From NCBI RefSeq assembly GCF_947502995.1, contig NZ_CANNBW010000019.1:42898-106897 (forward strand): DNA of 64,000 nucleotides, in the 5' to 3' direction. A model generated the notes under the pieces. It did no database searches and was not told where the DNA came from. It saw only the letters and a program-made list of their open reading frames with translations. Shown in pieces: positions 1-8,210 of the stretch (position 1 is its first letter; the number at the start of each line of letters is the position of its first letter). Source of the DNA: an uncultured Tenacibaculum sp. Its GTDB lineage: Bacteria > Bacteroidota > Bacteroidia > Flavobacteriales > Flavobacteriaceae. The position numbers and the translations under genes are program-made.

Positions 1-3
1 AAC

Positions 4-249
4 ATGGGAACAGAAGAAGTAAGTGTACAAATTAAGACTACAGGAGGTAATACAGAAAACTTAAATAATGTAGAACCTGGTAAATCTTCAGAATTTAGAA
101 GCTACGATTCAGGAACAATTACATTTACTATAGTCGTGAAAGATGACATAGAACTTGTTGAAATTGTTGAAATGGATTTTTGTTCAGAATATGAAATCAT
201 TGTTAATGAAGACAATGCTATCATAACAATTTCTACCGGAATCGAATAA
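4..249 (+). CDS. Hypothetical protein, probably the C-terminal part of a longer gene
   Basis: The reading frame is open back to base 1, so the ATG at base 4 may be internal and the gene may begin outside the window. The visible 81 residues are acidic and rich in Val, Ile and Thr in alternating strand-like patterns, consistent with a small beta-rich domain. No signal peptide, membrane segment or known motif is visible, and I do not recognise the family. A strong hairpin terminator follows the stop codon, so this is the last gene of its transcript. Confidence 0.5.
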   Translation: MGTEEVSVQIKTTGGNTENLNNVEPGKSSEFRSYDSGTITFTIVVKDDIELVEIVEMDFCSEYEIIVNEDNAIITISTGIE

Positions 250-266
250 ATAAGTTAAAAACAAAT

Positions 267-301
267 AAAAAAATCCCAAGTACAATACTTGGGATTTTTT
301 T
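267..301. terminator. Bidirectional intrinsic terminator
   Basis: A perfect 10-bp stem (ATCCCAAGTA, 273-282, with TACTTGGGAT, 286-295) has a 3-base loop, A-run on the left and T-run on the right. It serves the gene ending at 249 on the plus strand and the NADH dehydrogenase ending at 300 on the minus strand. The dehydrogenase stop codon lies inside the T-run. Confidence 0.85.
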
Positions 302-1601
302 ATTTATCACTTTCAAATGAATATTTATTTTTCTGCTTAAATGGACGAATAATTAGTCTTGTTTCTCTGTCGAAACGTATATAATTATACATCCAGTTTA
401 AAAACACAACTGCTTTATTTCGAAAACCAATTAGTGAAAATAAGTGGACTATCATCCAAACGAACCAAGCAAAAACTCCTTGGAATTTCCATTTTGGTAA
501 ATCAACTACAGCTTTATTCCTACCAATAGTAGCCATTGAACCTTTGTCATTATACACAAAAGGTTTCATTTGTTTTCCTTTTTGTAATGCTAAAATATTT
601 TTTGCTAATAAATTTCCTTGCTGAATAGCTGGTTGCGCCATCATTGGATGACCATAAGGAAAAGCTTCTGTATTCATACAAGCCACATCTCCAATGGCAA
701 AAATATTCTCATGAGAAGCAACTTTATTAAACTGATCCACTTTATATCTAGCTGCTCTTTCTACAACACATTCAGTATGCAAACCATCTATAGAAGCTCC
801 TTTTACACCTGCAGCCCAAATTACTGTACTTGCCTTAAAATGATCTTCACCATTTGTAGTTACTGTATCTCCATCATAGTTTTGTACACGAAGACTTTTC
901 CATACATCAACACCTAACTTAATTAAAAAATCTTCGGCTTTCTCTGAAGCTTGCGGACTCATACCTTTCAAAAGACAATCTGCACCTTGTATCAAATTGA
1001 TTTTCATCAAACGGATATCTAAATCCGGATAATCTTTAGGTAGAATTTCTTTCTTCATTTCTGCTAATGCACCAGCTAATTCTACTCCAGTAGGTCCACC
1101 ACCGACAATAACAAAATTCATTAACTTTTTTCGCTCCTCTAAATCAGAAGTCAATAAAGCTTCTTCAAAATTCTCTAGAATTAAACTTCTAATATTTAAA
1201 GACTGAGGAATTGACTTCATTTCCATGGTATATTTTTCAATATTTTTGTTCCCAAAGAAATTAGTTGTAGAACCAGTAGCGATTACTAAATAATCGTAGT
1301 TTAAACTACCTATTGATGTTTTAACTTCATTCTTTTCTGCATCTATACCCGTAACTTCAGCCAATCGAAAATAGAAATTCTCGATATCGTTAAATCTTTT
1401 TCTTAGAGGAAAAGCAATGCTATCTGGTTCTAATCCTCCTGTAGCAACTTGATATAATAAAGGTTGAAATGTATGGTAATTATGTTTATCTAAAAGAACT
1501 ACTTGTAATTCTTTATCTTCTAAACCTCTTGCAACGGCTAATCCAGCAAAACCTCCACCAATAATAACTACTCGTGGAAAGCTAGTTTGAGGTATATTCA
1601 T
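300..1601 (-). CDS. ndh: Type II NADH:quinone oxidoreductase
   Basis: Single-subunit, non-proton-pumping NADH dehydrogenase passing electrons from NADH through FAD to the quinone pool at the inner face of the cytoplasmic membrane. The 433-residue length is normal for the family. An N-terminal FAD dinucleotide fold shows GGGFAG (about residues 15-20), and a second NADH-binding fold shows GGGPTG (about 167-172). The segment AIGDVA near residue 303 is the conserved second FAD-contact motif. The C-terminus carries hydrophobic and aromatic helices (about 375-410), as expected for membrane attachment. It is monocistronic, facing away from the 1809 gene. A TAnnTTTG -7 element lies upstream. Confidence 0.93.
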   Translation of the reverse strand: MNIPQTSFPRVVIIGGGFAGLAVARGLEDKELQVVLLDKHNYHTFQPLLYQVATGGLEPDSIAFPLRKRFNDIENFYFRLAEVTGIDAEKNEVKTSIGSLNYDYLVIATGSTTNFFGNKNIEKYTMEMKSIPQSLNIRSLILENFEEALLTSDLEERKKLMNFVIVGGGPTGVELAGALAEMKKEILPKDYPDLDIRLMKINLIQGADCLLKGMSPQASEKAEDFLIKLGVDVWKSLRVQNYDGDTVTTNGEDHFKASTVIWAAGVKGASIDGLHTECVVERAARYKVDQFNKVASHENIFAIGDVACMNTEAFPYGHPMMAQPAIQQGNLLAKNILALQKGKQMKPFVYNDKGSMATIGRNKAVVDLPKWKFQGVFAWFVWMIVHLFSLIGFRNKAVVFLNWMYNYIRFDRETRLIIRPFKQKNKYSFESDK

Positions 1602-1635
1602 ATTGTAATTTTTATATCTATATAGATTCTAATAG

Positions 1636-1643
1636 CAAATTTA
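1636..1643 (-). promoter_or_regulatory. Bacteroidetes-type -7 element for ndh
   Basis: On the minus strand this reads TAAATTTG, an exact match to the Bacteroidetes TAnnTTTG consensus, about 35 bases before the ndh start. No clear -33 TTTG is seen. Confidence 0.4.
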
Positions 1644-1771
1644 ATTAAAACTTTTTGTTTAAAACTGTTATAATTTACGTAACAAAAACAGTATTAAGTT
1701 ACTATTAGTAACCTAAAACAAGATCTATTAAAAATTAGTCCATTTATACAGTTTTTAAACCAATAATTTTA

Positions 1772-1779
1772 TAGTTTTG
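1772..1779 (+). promoter_or_regulatory. Bacteroidetes-type -7 element for the 1809 gene
   Basis: TAGTTTTG matches TAnnTTTG and lies 30 bases before the start codon at 1809. Confidence 0.4.
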
Positions 1780-1808
1780 TTAAAGTAGAAGAATCATAAC
1801 TTAGTTTT

Positions 1809-2237
1809 ATGTTTACTATTTTTAAGAAGAAGAAACAGAAATATTTTATCATTAATTGTAACACTGACAGTATTTTAGTAAATGGAACTCCACTTACTTT
1901 TCCTACTGAATTTGAAAATTTAGTTGAAATTTTTGGTGAACCTTCCAGAACAATAGATTCAAGTAGCAAATATGTTATTTGGGATGATTTTGGAGTATCT
2001 AGTAGTTTAAAAGACGACGATAAAATAGTCTCTATTAATGTTTATCAAAATATTAATACCAGTGAATATGTTCCTAAAAAACCATATAATGGAACACTTT
2101 TTTTCGAAGAAGAAGACATTACCTTTAATGAATTCAGTAAGATAGGACTTGGTAAAATAGCTATTCACAGATTAGGAAGCGAAAATGAAACTAGATTTGG
2201 CTTTAGTTTAGGAATCAATAACGATTATAAAGCTTAA
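1809..2237 (+). CDS. Hypothetical cytoplasmic protein
   Basis: A 142-residue soluble protein of unknown function. After a short basic start it shows an NGTPLTFP segment, then LVEIFGEPSR and a WDDFGV motif (about residues 55-60). This arrangement is seen in small uncharacterised bacterial proteins, but I cannot name the family safely. There is no signal peptide or membrane segment. Its stop codon overlaps that of the convergent regulator (TTAA at 2234-2237 supplies both stops), so there is no room for a terminator between them. Read-through antisense RNA into the regulator is possible. Confidence 0.7.
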   Translation: MFTIFKKKKQKYFIINCNTDSILVNGTPLTFPTEFENLVEIFGEPSRTIDSSSKYVIWDDFGVSSSLKDDDKIVSINVYQNINTSEYVPKKPYNGTLFFEEEDITFNEFSKIGLGKIAIHRLGSENETRFGFSLGINNDYKA

Positions 2238-2989
2238 CCTCTATTTTTAAGTTTCAGTAATTCTTTTTCTAAGAATAATAGTTTATTTTCAACCTCATCA
2301 CCTATTTCAGGCAAACGCTTTATAAAAGTGTATTTCGCTTGCCACAATTCTTTTATATCCGTTTTTGAAAAAATCTTTTCTTCAATATTTTTGTGTTCTG
2401 CTTTGAAAACCACTTTATCAGAAATAACGTAAATTTTTCTTAGTATAATTTCTTTTTCTAAAACAGCAACTACTATCTCTCCGTTTCCATAGCTCTCAAA
2501 ATCTTCTTCAGCAACTTTTTCTGCGATGACAATATCTTTAGGATACAAACCTTTATCATGATCTGTCATTTCTAAATTTGTAACTGTAAATGCTCGTAAG
2601 ACTTTATCAATTTCTATCGGCAAACTAATTACAGACAAATCATCTATAAAAGAAGGATTATTATAATGCTTACAATAACTCTCTATTTTTTTTTCGGAAA
2701 CATACGGTACAGCAACAAAACTTTCTTTTTCATATTCACTATCATCTAAAATTAAGTCTTCTTTAAAACGTAACAATTCATTCACTGTTAAATCAGAAGT
2801 TAGCATACTATCAATTGAAATGCTAAAATAATTAGCAATTTTAATTATAGTTTCTATTTTAGGTTCACTTCTACCCTCTTCATAAGCTCCTAATGTAGCT
2901 CGCTTTAAATCAAACAATTCTGCAAAAGATTTCTGACTCAAACCTTTTACTCCTCTAATTTTTTTTATGTTTCTTCCAAAAAAAGACAT
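2234..2989 (-). CDS. XRE-family transcriptional regulator with degenerate S24 (LexA/CI-like) domain
   Basis: A DNA-binding helix-turn-helix occupies about residues 4-60 (GLSQKSFAELF...YEEGRSEPK). A LexA/CI-like C-terminal domain follows (about 125-215). In S24 proteins an S in a GDSM-like motif and a later K form the self-cleavage dyad. Here the aligned positions read TNLEM (E140 in place of Ser) and ILRKI (no Lys at the usual place), so autocleavage is unlikely and the domain probably only dimerises. The gene diverges from the PspA-flotillin operon, and TTGCTAAT boxes lie in the shared region. I infer that it represses itself and that operon. Confidence 0.8.
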   Translation of the reverse strand: MSFFGRNIKKIRGVKGLSQKSFAELFDLKRATLGAYEEGRSEPKIETIIKIANYFSISIDSMLTSDLTVNELLRFKEDLILDDSEYEKESFVAVPYVSEKKIESYCKHYNNPSFIDDLSVISLPIEIDKVLRAFTVTNLEMTDHDKGLYPKDIVIAEKVAEEDFESYGNGEIVVAVLEKEIILRKIYVISDKVVFKAEHKNIEEKIFSKTDIKELWQAKYTFIKRLPEIGDEVENKLLFLEKELLKLKNRG

Positions 2990-2992
2990 GTT

Positions 2993-3077
2993 TTGCTAAT
3001 TTTATTTGCAAATATTAAAATATTTTGTATCTTTACACTAACAATATTAGCTAATAAAAACGAATATTGCTAATTTT
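2993..3077. promoter_or_regulatory. Divergent promoter region with repeated TTGCTAAT operator candidates
   Basis: TTGCTAAT occurs at 2993-3000 and 3067-3074, with a variant TTAGCTAAT at 3047-3055. A further copy at 3210-3217 overlaps the start of the next gene. A plus-strand promoter can be drawn with TTTG at 3005-3008 and TATCTTTA at 3028-3035 (19 bases apart), placing the start of RNA near 3041. The boxes at 3047 and 3067 would then lie just downstream of it. The box at 2993 lies just before the regulator start codon. The layout suits a repressor acting on both directions. Confidence 0.45.
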
Positions 3078-3215
3078 TCTAGAAAAAAAGGTCGCTAAAC
3101 TATTAACTATTTTATTATGATTCTATTAACTTTACACTTTGTAGTATTGTTGGCATCCACAATATTACCTTAAAGAAGATCAATCACTAAACTATTTAAC
3201 TATAACCAATTGCTA

Positions 3216-3611
3216 ATGAACATTCACTTTAATAAAACGAAAAACTTTTTATTAGAATTAAACTTTACAATTAGTAAAGAGATCGAATCTGATGGGATTT
3301 TTGTTATTGAAAAAGAGAATTTTGGAATAAAAAACTTAATTATTGGTGTTGCTTATCCTATACTAGTCATGGAACAATTCATTTTTAAAGCAACGCAACC
3401 AAATGAAGCAATGTTTAAAGCATTACTTCAAAAAAATAGAGATATAATTCATGGAGCTTTTGTGCTTGATGAAACAGGTGAACGTGTCATTTTTAGAGAC
3501 ACATTACAATTAGAAAACTTAGATATTAATGAATTAGAAGCCAGTTTAAACTCTTTAAGTTTGTTACTTAGCGAATACTCTGAGCAAATCATTAATTTCT
3601 CAAAATATTAG
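3216..3611 (+). CDS. YbjN-like / type III chaperone-like small protein
   Basis: A 131-residue soluble protein with the alternating beta-strand and long C-terminal helix pattern of YbjN/Tir-chaperone-like folds. Flavobacterial genomes often place such a protein in front of PspA. No catalytic motif is seen. I chose ATG 3216; an in-frame TTG at 3210 is possible but adds only two residues. It starts the PspA-flotillin-ATPase operon, with its stop 5 bases before pspA. A chaperone or adaptor role for the membrane-stress proteins is inference from position. Confidence 0.6.
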   Translation: MNIHFNKTKNFLLELNFTISKEIESDGIFVIEKENFGIKNLIIGVAYPILVMEQFIFKATQPNEAMFKALLQKNRDIIHGAFVLDETGERVIFRDTLQLENLDINELEASLNSLSLLLSEYSEQIINFSKY

Positions 3612-3616
3612 AAATT

Positions 3617-4321
3617 ATGAATTTTTTTAAACGACTTTTTAAAATAGGACAAGCAGAAGCAAATGCTGCCATAGATAACATGGAAGATCCTATTAAAATG
3701 ACGGAACAAGGTATTCGCGATTTGCGTGTTGATCTTGAAAAATCTCTCGAATCTTTAGCACAAGTGAAAGCTCTTGCTATTAGAGCTAAAAATGACATTG
3801 AAGAATTTACAGCTAAAGCTAATGATTACGAACAAAAAGCCATGCTAGTACTTACTAAGGCTAAAAATGGTGAATTAGAGTTCAATGAAGCAGATGATTT
3901 AGCTAAACAAGCTTTACTAAAAAAACAAGAAATACATTTGCAAATAGAAAATGCAAAAAATGAAGCTACCAGCTTTGACAATTCTGTTGCTCAATTAGAA
4001 GGAAATGTTCAAGAAATTAAAGGAACAATAAGCAAATGGGAAAACGAATTAAAAACCCTTAAAGCTCGTGTTAAAGTTTCTAAAGCAACAAAAAACTTGA
4101 ACAAACAAATGGCTGAGATGGATAGCTCTGGGACGGTTACTATGTTAGAACGTATGAAAGAAAAAGTACAACAAGAAGAAGCTTTAGCTGAAGCCTATGG
4201 AGATTTGTCTAAATCATCGAAAACTGTAGATCAAAAATTAAACGAACTTACTGATACTAAAAATAAAACTGCTGAAGATAATTTGGCTCAACTAAAAAAA
4301 CAATTAGGTTTTGATGATTAA
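3617..4321 (+). CDS. pspA: PspA/IM30 family membrane-stress protein
   Basis: A 234-residue, almost wholly helical, charged coiled-coil protein. The amphipathic N-terminus (MNFFKRLFKIGQAEANAAID) and the early DPIKMTEQGIRDLR segment are typical of PspA/IM30/Vipp1. The family binds stressed inner membrane, forms ESCRT-III-like rods and rings, and limits proton leakage. The terminal FDD tail is short. It is the second gene of the operon, between a YbjN-like protein and a small secreted protein, and upstream of an OB-fold membrane protein and a flotillin. Confidence 0.9.
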   Translation: MNFFKRLFKIGQAEANAAIDNMEDPIKMTEQGIRDLRVDLEKSLESLAQVKALAIRAKNDIEEFTAKANDYEQKAMLVLTKAKNGELEFNEADDLAKQALLKKQEIHLQIENAKNEATSFDNSVAQLEGNVQEIKGTISKWENELKTLKARVKVSKATKNLNKQMAEMDSSGTVTMLERMKEKVQQEEALAEAYGDLSKSSKTVDQKLNELTDTKNKTAEDNLAQLKKQLGFDD

Positions 4322-4346
4322 ATTCTTCTGCCACAAACTAAAAACT

Positions 4347-4709
4347 ATGAAAACAAAAATTATATTAATTACCATTCTTTCTTTATTAACTTTTACTTCT
4401 TATAGTCAAAATTCTAAAGAAAAAGAGCCTAAGTCTACGACTACAAATTTTGAACTTAAGACATCAAGTATAGAAAAGTTACAAACTTTTAATTGGAACA
4501 CTTTAAAAGAAATGTTTAAAGAAAATGAAGATGATCAAGAAATTACAATTGGATTTATTTATGAAAATAAAGCTCAAATAGACGATTCAAAAGTTAAAAT
4601 TGATAATTTTGAAATTAAATTGTCAGGAAAAACTTCTGATTTAGATAAAATGACAAAAAGATTAAAGAAATCATTTGATAAATTAGAGGAATTGAAAAAC
4701 AAAAACTAA
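4347..4709 (+). CDS. Small secreted hypothetical protein
   Basis: A 120-residue protein with a clear signal peptide (KTKIILITILSLLTFTSYSQ) and a polar, Lys/Asp-rich mature part ending in a helix with coiled-coil character. The start at 4347 is preferred to the longer frame at 4311, which would put twelve residues in front of the signal peptide and overlap pspA. The function is unknown. Its place inside the PspA-flotillin operon suggests a periplasmic partner of that membrane system, which is inference only. Confidence 0.65.
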   Translation: MKTKIILITILSLLTFTSYSQNSKEKEPKSTTTNFELKTSSIEKLQTFNWNTLKEMFKENEDDQEITIGFIYENKAQIDDSKVKIDNFEIKLSGKTSDLDKMTKRLKKSFDKLEELKNKN

Positions 4710-4728
4710 CACATATTACTAACTAGCT

Positions 4729-5481
4729 ATGACATTAACCGACATTGTATTTTCCGATGTAAACATTACTTTAACCATACTGCTTATATTATTATTGACA
4801 TATTGGTTATTCACTATGATTTCTGGAATAGACTTCGATTTAGATGTAGATATTGACATTGATATCGATGTAGATACAGATGTTGACATTGACGTTGATT
4901 CAAGTGTAGGCACAGGTGTAGAAGCTAGTGATATTGATTTTCATGATGTATCCAATACTGAAGTTAATCAAGAAGATATAGTTGGAAAGAGGAAGAAACC
5001 TTTGAAATGGTGGCAAGTTTTACTAATATATTTCAATTTTGTTGGTTTACCATTCATGTTTACTTTTACTTCATGGATTTTCCTATGGTGGCTTATAACA
5101 ACTTTAGGTACAACAATTACTCATAGCTACAATAGCACTTTTGGCTTCATTATAATGTTAGGAAGTTTTTTCCCTTCACTATTTGTCACAAAAATCTTCA
5201 CTACTCCTTTTAAAGCATTTTTTAAAAATCTTAATCAGGATGGAGATAAACCTACTGAAATTATTGGTAGAAAAGGGGTAAGTTTATCGAAAATTTCAGA
5301 TAATAAACTTGGAAGAGCTGAAATCAAAGCTGATGGAAATATATTAAACATTAATATAAAATCTTTAGATGGAAAAGAAATACATTACAATTCTCAGATA
5401 TTAATCATCAAACAAAGTAATGATAAATTATTCTACTATGCTCAAGAATATAAAACAAATAGCATAGACATAAACTTTTAA
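4729..5481 (+). CDS. OB-fold (YqiJ/NfeD-like) membrane protein
   Basis: A 250-residue inner-membrane protein partnered with a flotillin. One N-terminal membrane segment (about 10-35) is followed by a run of alternating Asp with Val or Ile (about 37-61) and an acidic linker. Two further membrane segments follow (about 97-130 and 138-160), then a soluble C-terminal beta domain (about 175-250) with an IIGRKGVS turn, as in NfeD-like OB folds. E. coli YqiJ has the same design and sits beside flotillin YqiK. The alternating Asp run would chelate cations or form an acidic strand (inference). The ATG at 4729 follows the previous stop by 19 bases. Confidence 0.8.
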   Translation: MTLTDIVFSDVNITLTILLILLLTYWLFTMISGIDFDLDVDIDIDIDVDTDVDIDVDSSVGTGVEASDIDFHDVSNTEVNQEDIVGKRKKPLKWWQVLLIYFNFVGLPFMFTFTSWIFLWWLITTLGTTITHSYNSTFGFIIMLGSFFPSLFVTKIFTTPFKAFFKNLNQDGDKPTEIIGRKGVSLSKISDNKLGRAEIKADGNILNINIKSLDGKEIHYNSQILIIKQSNDKLFYYAQEYKTNSIDINF

Positions 5482-5528
5482 AAATTAAATTTACAACAAA
5501 TAAAAATCAATAAAACTAATTAATTACT

Positions 5529-7598
5529 ATGACAGATTCAATTATTCAACTTTTAAGTATTGGACTAGGTATAGCCGTATTCATTGTTATTGTCTACTTT
5601 GCTATTATAGCAATGTTTTACAAAAAAGTACCACAAGGTGAAGCTTTAGTTCGTACAGGATTTAAAGGAACACAAGTAGCTACTGATAGTGGTATGTATG
5701 TCGTACCTGTTTTTCATCGTGTTGAAATTATGGATATTTCTGTAAAGAAAATTCAAATTGAACGTATCGGTGACGATGGACTTGTTTGTAAAGATAATAT
5801 GCGTGCAGATATTAAAGTAGCTTTCTTTGTTCGTGTTAACAATGAAGTTGAGTACATTAAAGCAGTAGCGCAAACTATTGGATGCGAAAGAGCATCTGAT
5901 ATTGAAACATTAGAGGAATTATTTGAAGCTAAATTCTCTGAAGCTTTAAAAACAGTGGGTAAAAAGTTTAATTTTACTGAATTATATGAAGCTAGACGTG
6001 AATTTAGAGATGAAATTGTTGATATTATTGGTACAGATTTAAACGGATATACTTTAGAAGATTGTGCTATTGATTATTTAGAACAAACTCCTGTTAGTTT
6101 TTTGAAACCTGATAATATTTTAGATGCAGAAGGTATCAAGAAAATTACTGAATTAACAGCAGCACAAAATATCCAAGCGAACTTAATTAAAAGAGACGAA
6201 GAAAAAGTAATTCGTAAACAAGATGTGGAAGCTCGTGAAGCAATCTTGGAATTAGATAAGCAATTAGCTGAAAAAGAAGAACAACAAAAACGTGAAATTG
6301 CAAATATTAAAGCTCGTGAGGAAGCAGAAACTTTAAAAGTAGCTGAAGAAGAGCGTTTAAAATCTGAAAGTGCTAGAATCGCAACTGAAGAAAAATTACA
6401 AGTAGCAGAAGAAAACAAACAACGTCAAGTTATTGTTGCAGAGAAAAATAAATTACGTACAGATGCAGTAGAAGCTGAAAGAGTAGAAAAAGACAGAATG
6501 TTAGAAGCTACAGAAAGAGAGCGTATTGTAACTTTAGCACAAATAGAAAAAGAAAAAGTTGTTGAAGTAGAAAAGAAAAACATTCAAGATGTTATTCGTG
6601 ATCGCGTAATGTTAGAGAAAGGTGTGGTTGAAGAGCAAGAAAACATGAAAGATATCGAAGCTTTCAAAACTGCAGATCGTGAGAAACAAGTCAAAATTAC
6701 TATTGCTGAAGCTAACGCAGAAGAAGCATTAATTAGAACAATTAAGCAAGCTGAAGCTCAAAAAGAAGCTGCGAAGCAAAAAGCTGAAGAAATTAATATT
6801 GAAGCTCAAGCTCAAAAAGAAGCTAGTGAAAAAGAAGCAGAAGCTCGTAAAACATTAGCAGAAGCAAAAGCTAAAGAAGAAGCTACAATTGGTATGTCTG
6901 AAGCACAAGTGATGCATGCAAAAGCAGATGCAAATGAGCGTCAAGGATTAGTAGAAGCTACAATTATTGAGAAAAAAGCTAAAGCTGAAGCCGCTGGAAT
7001 TTTAGCTAAAGCTGAAGCTATTAAAGAAGAAGGTTTAGCTGAAGCGCAAGTAATTAAAGAAAAAGCAATTGCAGATGCTGCTGGTATCGAAGAGAAAGCC
7101 GAAGCAATGAAGAAATTAGACGGTGTTGGTAAAGAGCACGAAGAGTTCAAGTTACGTTTAGAGAAAGAATTACAAGTAGACTTAGCTCAAATTCAAATCC
7201 AGAAAGATATCGCAGATGCACAAGCACAAGTTATTGGTGATGCATTAAGAGCTGCTAATATTGATATCGTTGGTGGAGAAACAATGTTCTTCGATCAAAT
7301 TATTGGACAGATTACTAAAGCTAAAGGAATCGATAGATTAGTTCAACACAGTGATAACATTCAAGATGTAAAAGATGCTATTTTAGGTAGTGATGATGTT
7401 AAAGGAAACTTATTAGAAAAAGTCAAAGATTTCGCTAACAAATACGGAATCTCCTCTGAAGACATCAAAAACTTAACTGTAGCAAATCTTTTAATGGACT
7501 TAAAAGATAGAGCAAACACTTCTGATGAAGAAGGATTATTCAGTAATCTTTTCAACCTTGCTAAAGGATTAGGGTTATCTGATAAGAAATTATCTTAA
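5529..7598 (+). CDS. Flotillin family protein (long form)
   Basis: A membrane-microdomain scaffold of the SPFH/flotillin class. One N-terminal membrane helix (about 7-32) is followed by the SPFH/Band-7 domain (about 35-200). A very long Glu/Ala/Lys-rich coiled coil with repeated EA and KAEA units follows (about 205-560), then a globular C-terminal region (about 565-689). At 689 residues it is clearly longer than E. coli YqiK (about 550), and the extra length lies in the coiled coil. It belongs to the operon with the OB-fold protein and PspA. A GIY-YIG insert separates it from the giant ATPase that commonly ends this operon. Confidence 0.9.
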   Translation: MTDSIIQLLSIGLGIAVFIVIVYFAIIAMFYKKVPQGEALVRTGFKGTQVATDSGMYVVPVFHRVEIMDISVKKIQIERIGDDGLVCKDNMRADIKVAFFVRVNNEVEYIKAVAQTIGCERASDIETLEELFEAKFSEALKTVGKKFNFTELYEARREFRDEIVDIIGTDLNGYTLEDCAIDYLEQTPVSFLKPDNILDAEGIKKITELTAAQNIQANLIKRDEEKVIRKQDVEAREAILELDKQLAEKEEQQKREIANIKAREEAETLKVAEEERLKSESARIATEEKLQVAEENKQRQVIVAEKNKLRTDAVEAERVEKDRMLEATERERIVTLAQIEKEKVVEVEKKNIQDVIRDRVMLEKGVVEEQENMKDIEAFKTADREKQVKITIAEANAEEALIRTIKQAEAQKEAAKQKAEEINIEAQAQKEASEKEAEARKTLAEAKAKEEATIGMSEAQVMHAKADANERQGLVEATIIEKKAKAEAAGILAKAEAIKEEGLAEAQVIKEKAIADAAGIEEKAEAMKKLDGVGKEHEEFKLRLEKELQVDLAQIQIQKDIADAQAQVIGDALRAANIDIVGGETMFFDQIIGQITKAKGIDRLVQHSDNIQDVKDAILGSDDVKGNLLEKVKDFANKYGISSEDIKNLTVANLLMDLKDRANTSDEEGLFSNLFNLAKGLGLSDKKLS

Positions 7599-7612
7599 CA
7601 TAAAAATATAAA

Positions 7613-7754
7613 TGTCAGTTCGAGTGATTTTATAGAGTGACAACGAAATAAAATTGTATCGAGAACAATTCAACTAACGAAAACTTCTCGATAAAAAATT
7701 ATTCTTCATTCCATTCCGAATAATTTCACTCGAAGTGACAATAAAAGTTCAAAA
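7613..7754. repeat. Palindromic interspersed repeat, copy A
   Basis: It begins TGTCAGTTCGAGTGATTTT and ends TCACTCGAAGTGACA (7726-7740), which are imperfect inverted ends. An inner pair TATCGAGAA (7657-7665) with TTCTCGATA (7685-7693) gives a second stem. The tail ATAAAAGTTCAAAA is shared with copy B. The copy sits directly in front of the GIY-YIG gene. Confidence 0.75.
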
Positions 7755-7759
7755 AAGTT

Positions 7760-8050
7760 ATGACAGTTTACTATGTTTATATTTTGCAATGTTCTGATAA
7801 AACATATTACACTGGAGTAACTTCAAATCTTAATCAAAGACTTTTAGAACACTCAAAAGGATTACATAAAGGTAGTTATACTTATTTTAGAAGACCAATA
7901 CAATTAGTTTACTATTGTGAATTCACGAATATTGAAATAGCAATAGAAAAAGAAAAACAAATTAAGAAATGGTCTAAAGTCAAAAAAGAAGCTTTAATAA
8001 ATAATCAATATGAATTACTACCTAATTTAGCAAAAAAGAAATTTGATTAA
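7760..8050 (+). CDS. GIY-YIG nuclease superfamily protein (YhbQ-like)
   Basis: A 96-residue single-domain protein. The N-terminal YVYILQC and YYTGVTSN segments are the GIY and YIG strands (the second in the variant form YTG). They are followed by NLNQRLLEHS with the conserved Arg and a later helix containing Glu (EIAIEKEKQIKKWSK). The superfamily makes single-strand nicks in DNA or processes branched DNA. Small stand-alone members are common in Bacteroidetes but mostly uncharacterised. The gene lies between the flotillin and the ATPase of a conserved operon and is bracketed by palindromic repeats, so it looks like a late insertion. Confidence 0.85.
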   Translation: MTVYYVYILQCSDKTYYTGVTSNLNQRLLEHSKGLHKGSYTYFRRPIQLVYYCEFTNIEIAIEKEKQIKKWSKVKKEALINNQYELLPNLAKKKFD

Positions 8051-8059
8051 AATACCAAA

Positions 8060-8204
8060 TGTCAGTTCGAGTGATTTTTTATGAAGTGATAACGGAATAA
8101 AAAATTGTATCGAGAACAGTTTCAATAACAATAACTTCTCGATACAAAATTATGCTCCATTACATTACACATAATTTCACTCGAAGTGACAATAAAGTTC
8201 AAAA
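8060..8204. repeat. Palindromic interspersed repeat, copy B
   Basis: It starts nine bases after the nuclease stop codon with the same TGTCAGTTCGAGTGATTTT end as copy A. It carries GTATCGAGAAC (8108-8118) and ACTTCTCGATAC as an inner stem, and closes with TCACTCGAAGTGACA (8177-8191) and the shared tail. It lies in the same orientation as copy A. Confidence 0.75.
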
Positions 8205-8210
8205 CAAAAA

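Noticed and set aside
3210..3215. TTG start for the YbjN-like gene
   Set aside because: An ATG lies two codons later, and the TTG is part of a TTGCTAAT box.
4719..4913. Minus-strand Ser/Thr-rich frame opposite the OB-fold protein
   Set aside because: It is the antisense reading of the alternating Asp tract, giving an artificial Ser/Thr/Ile repeat.
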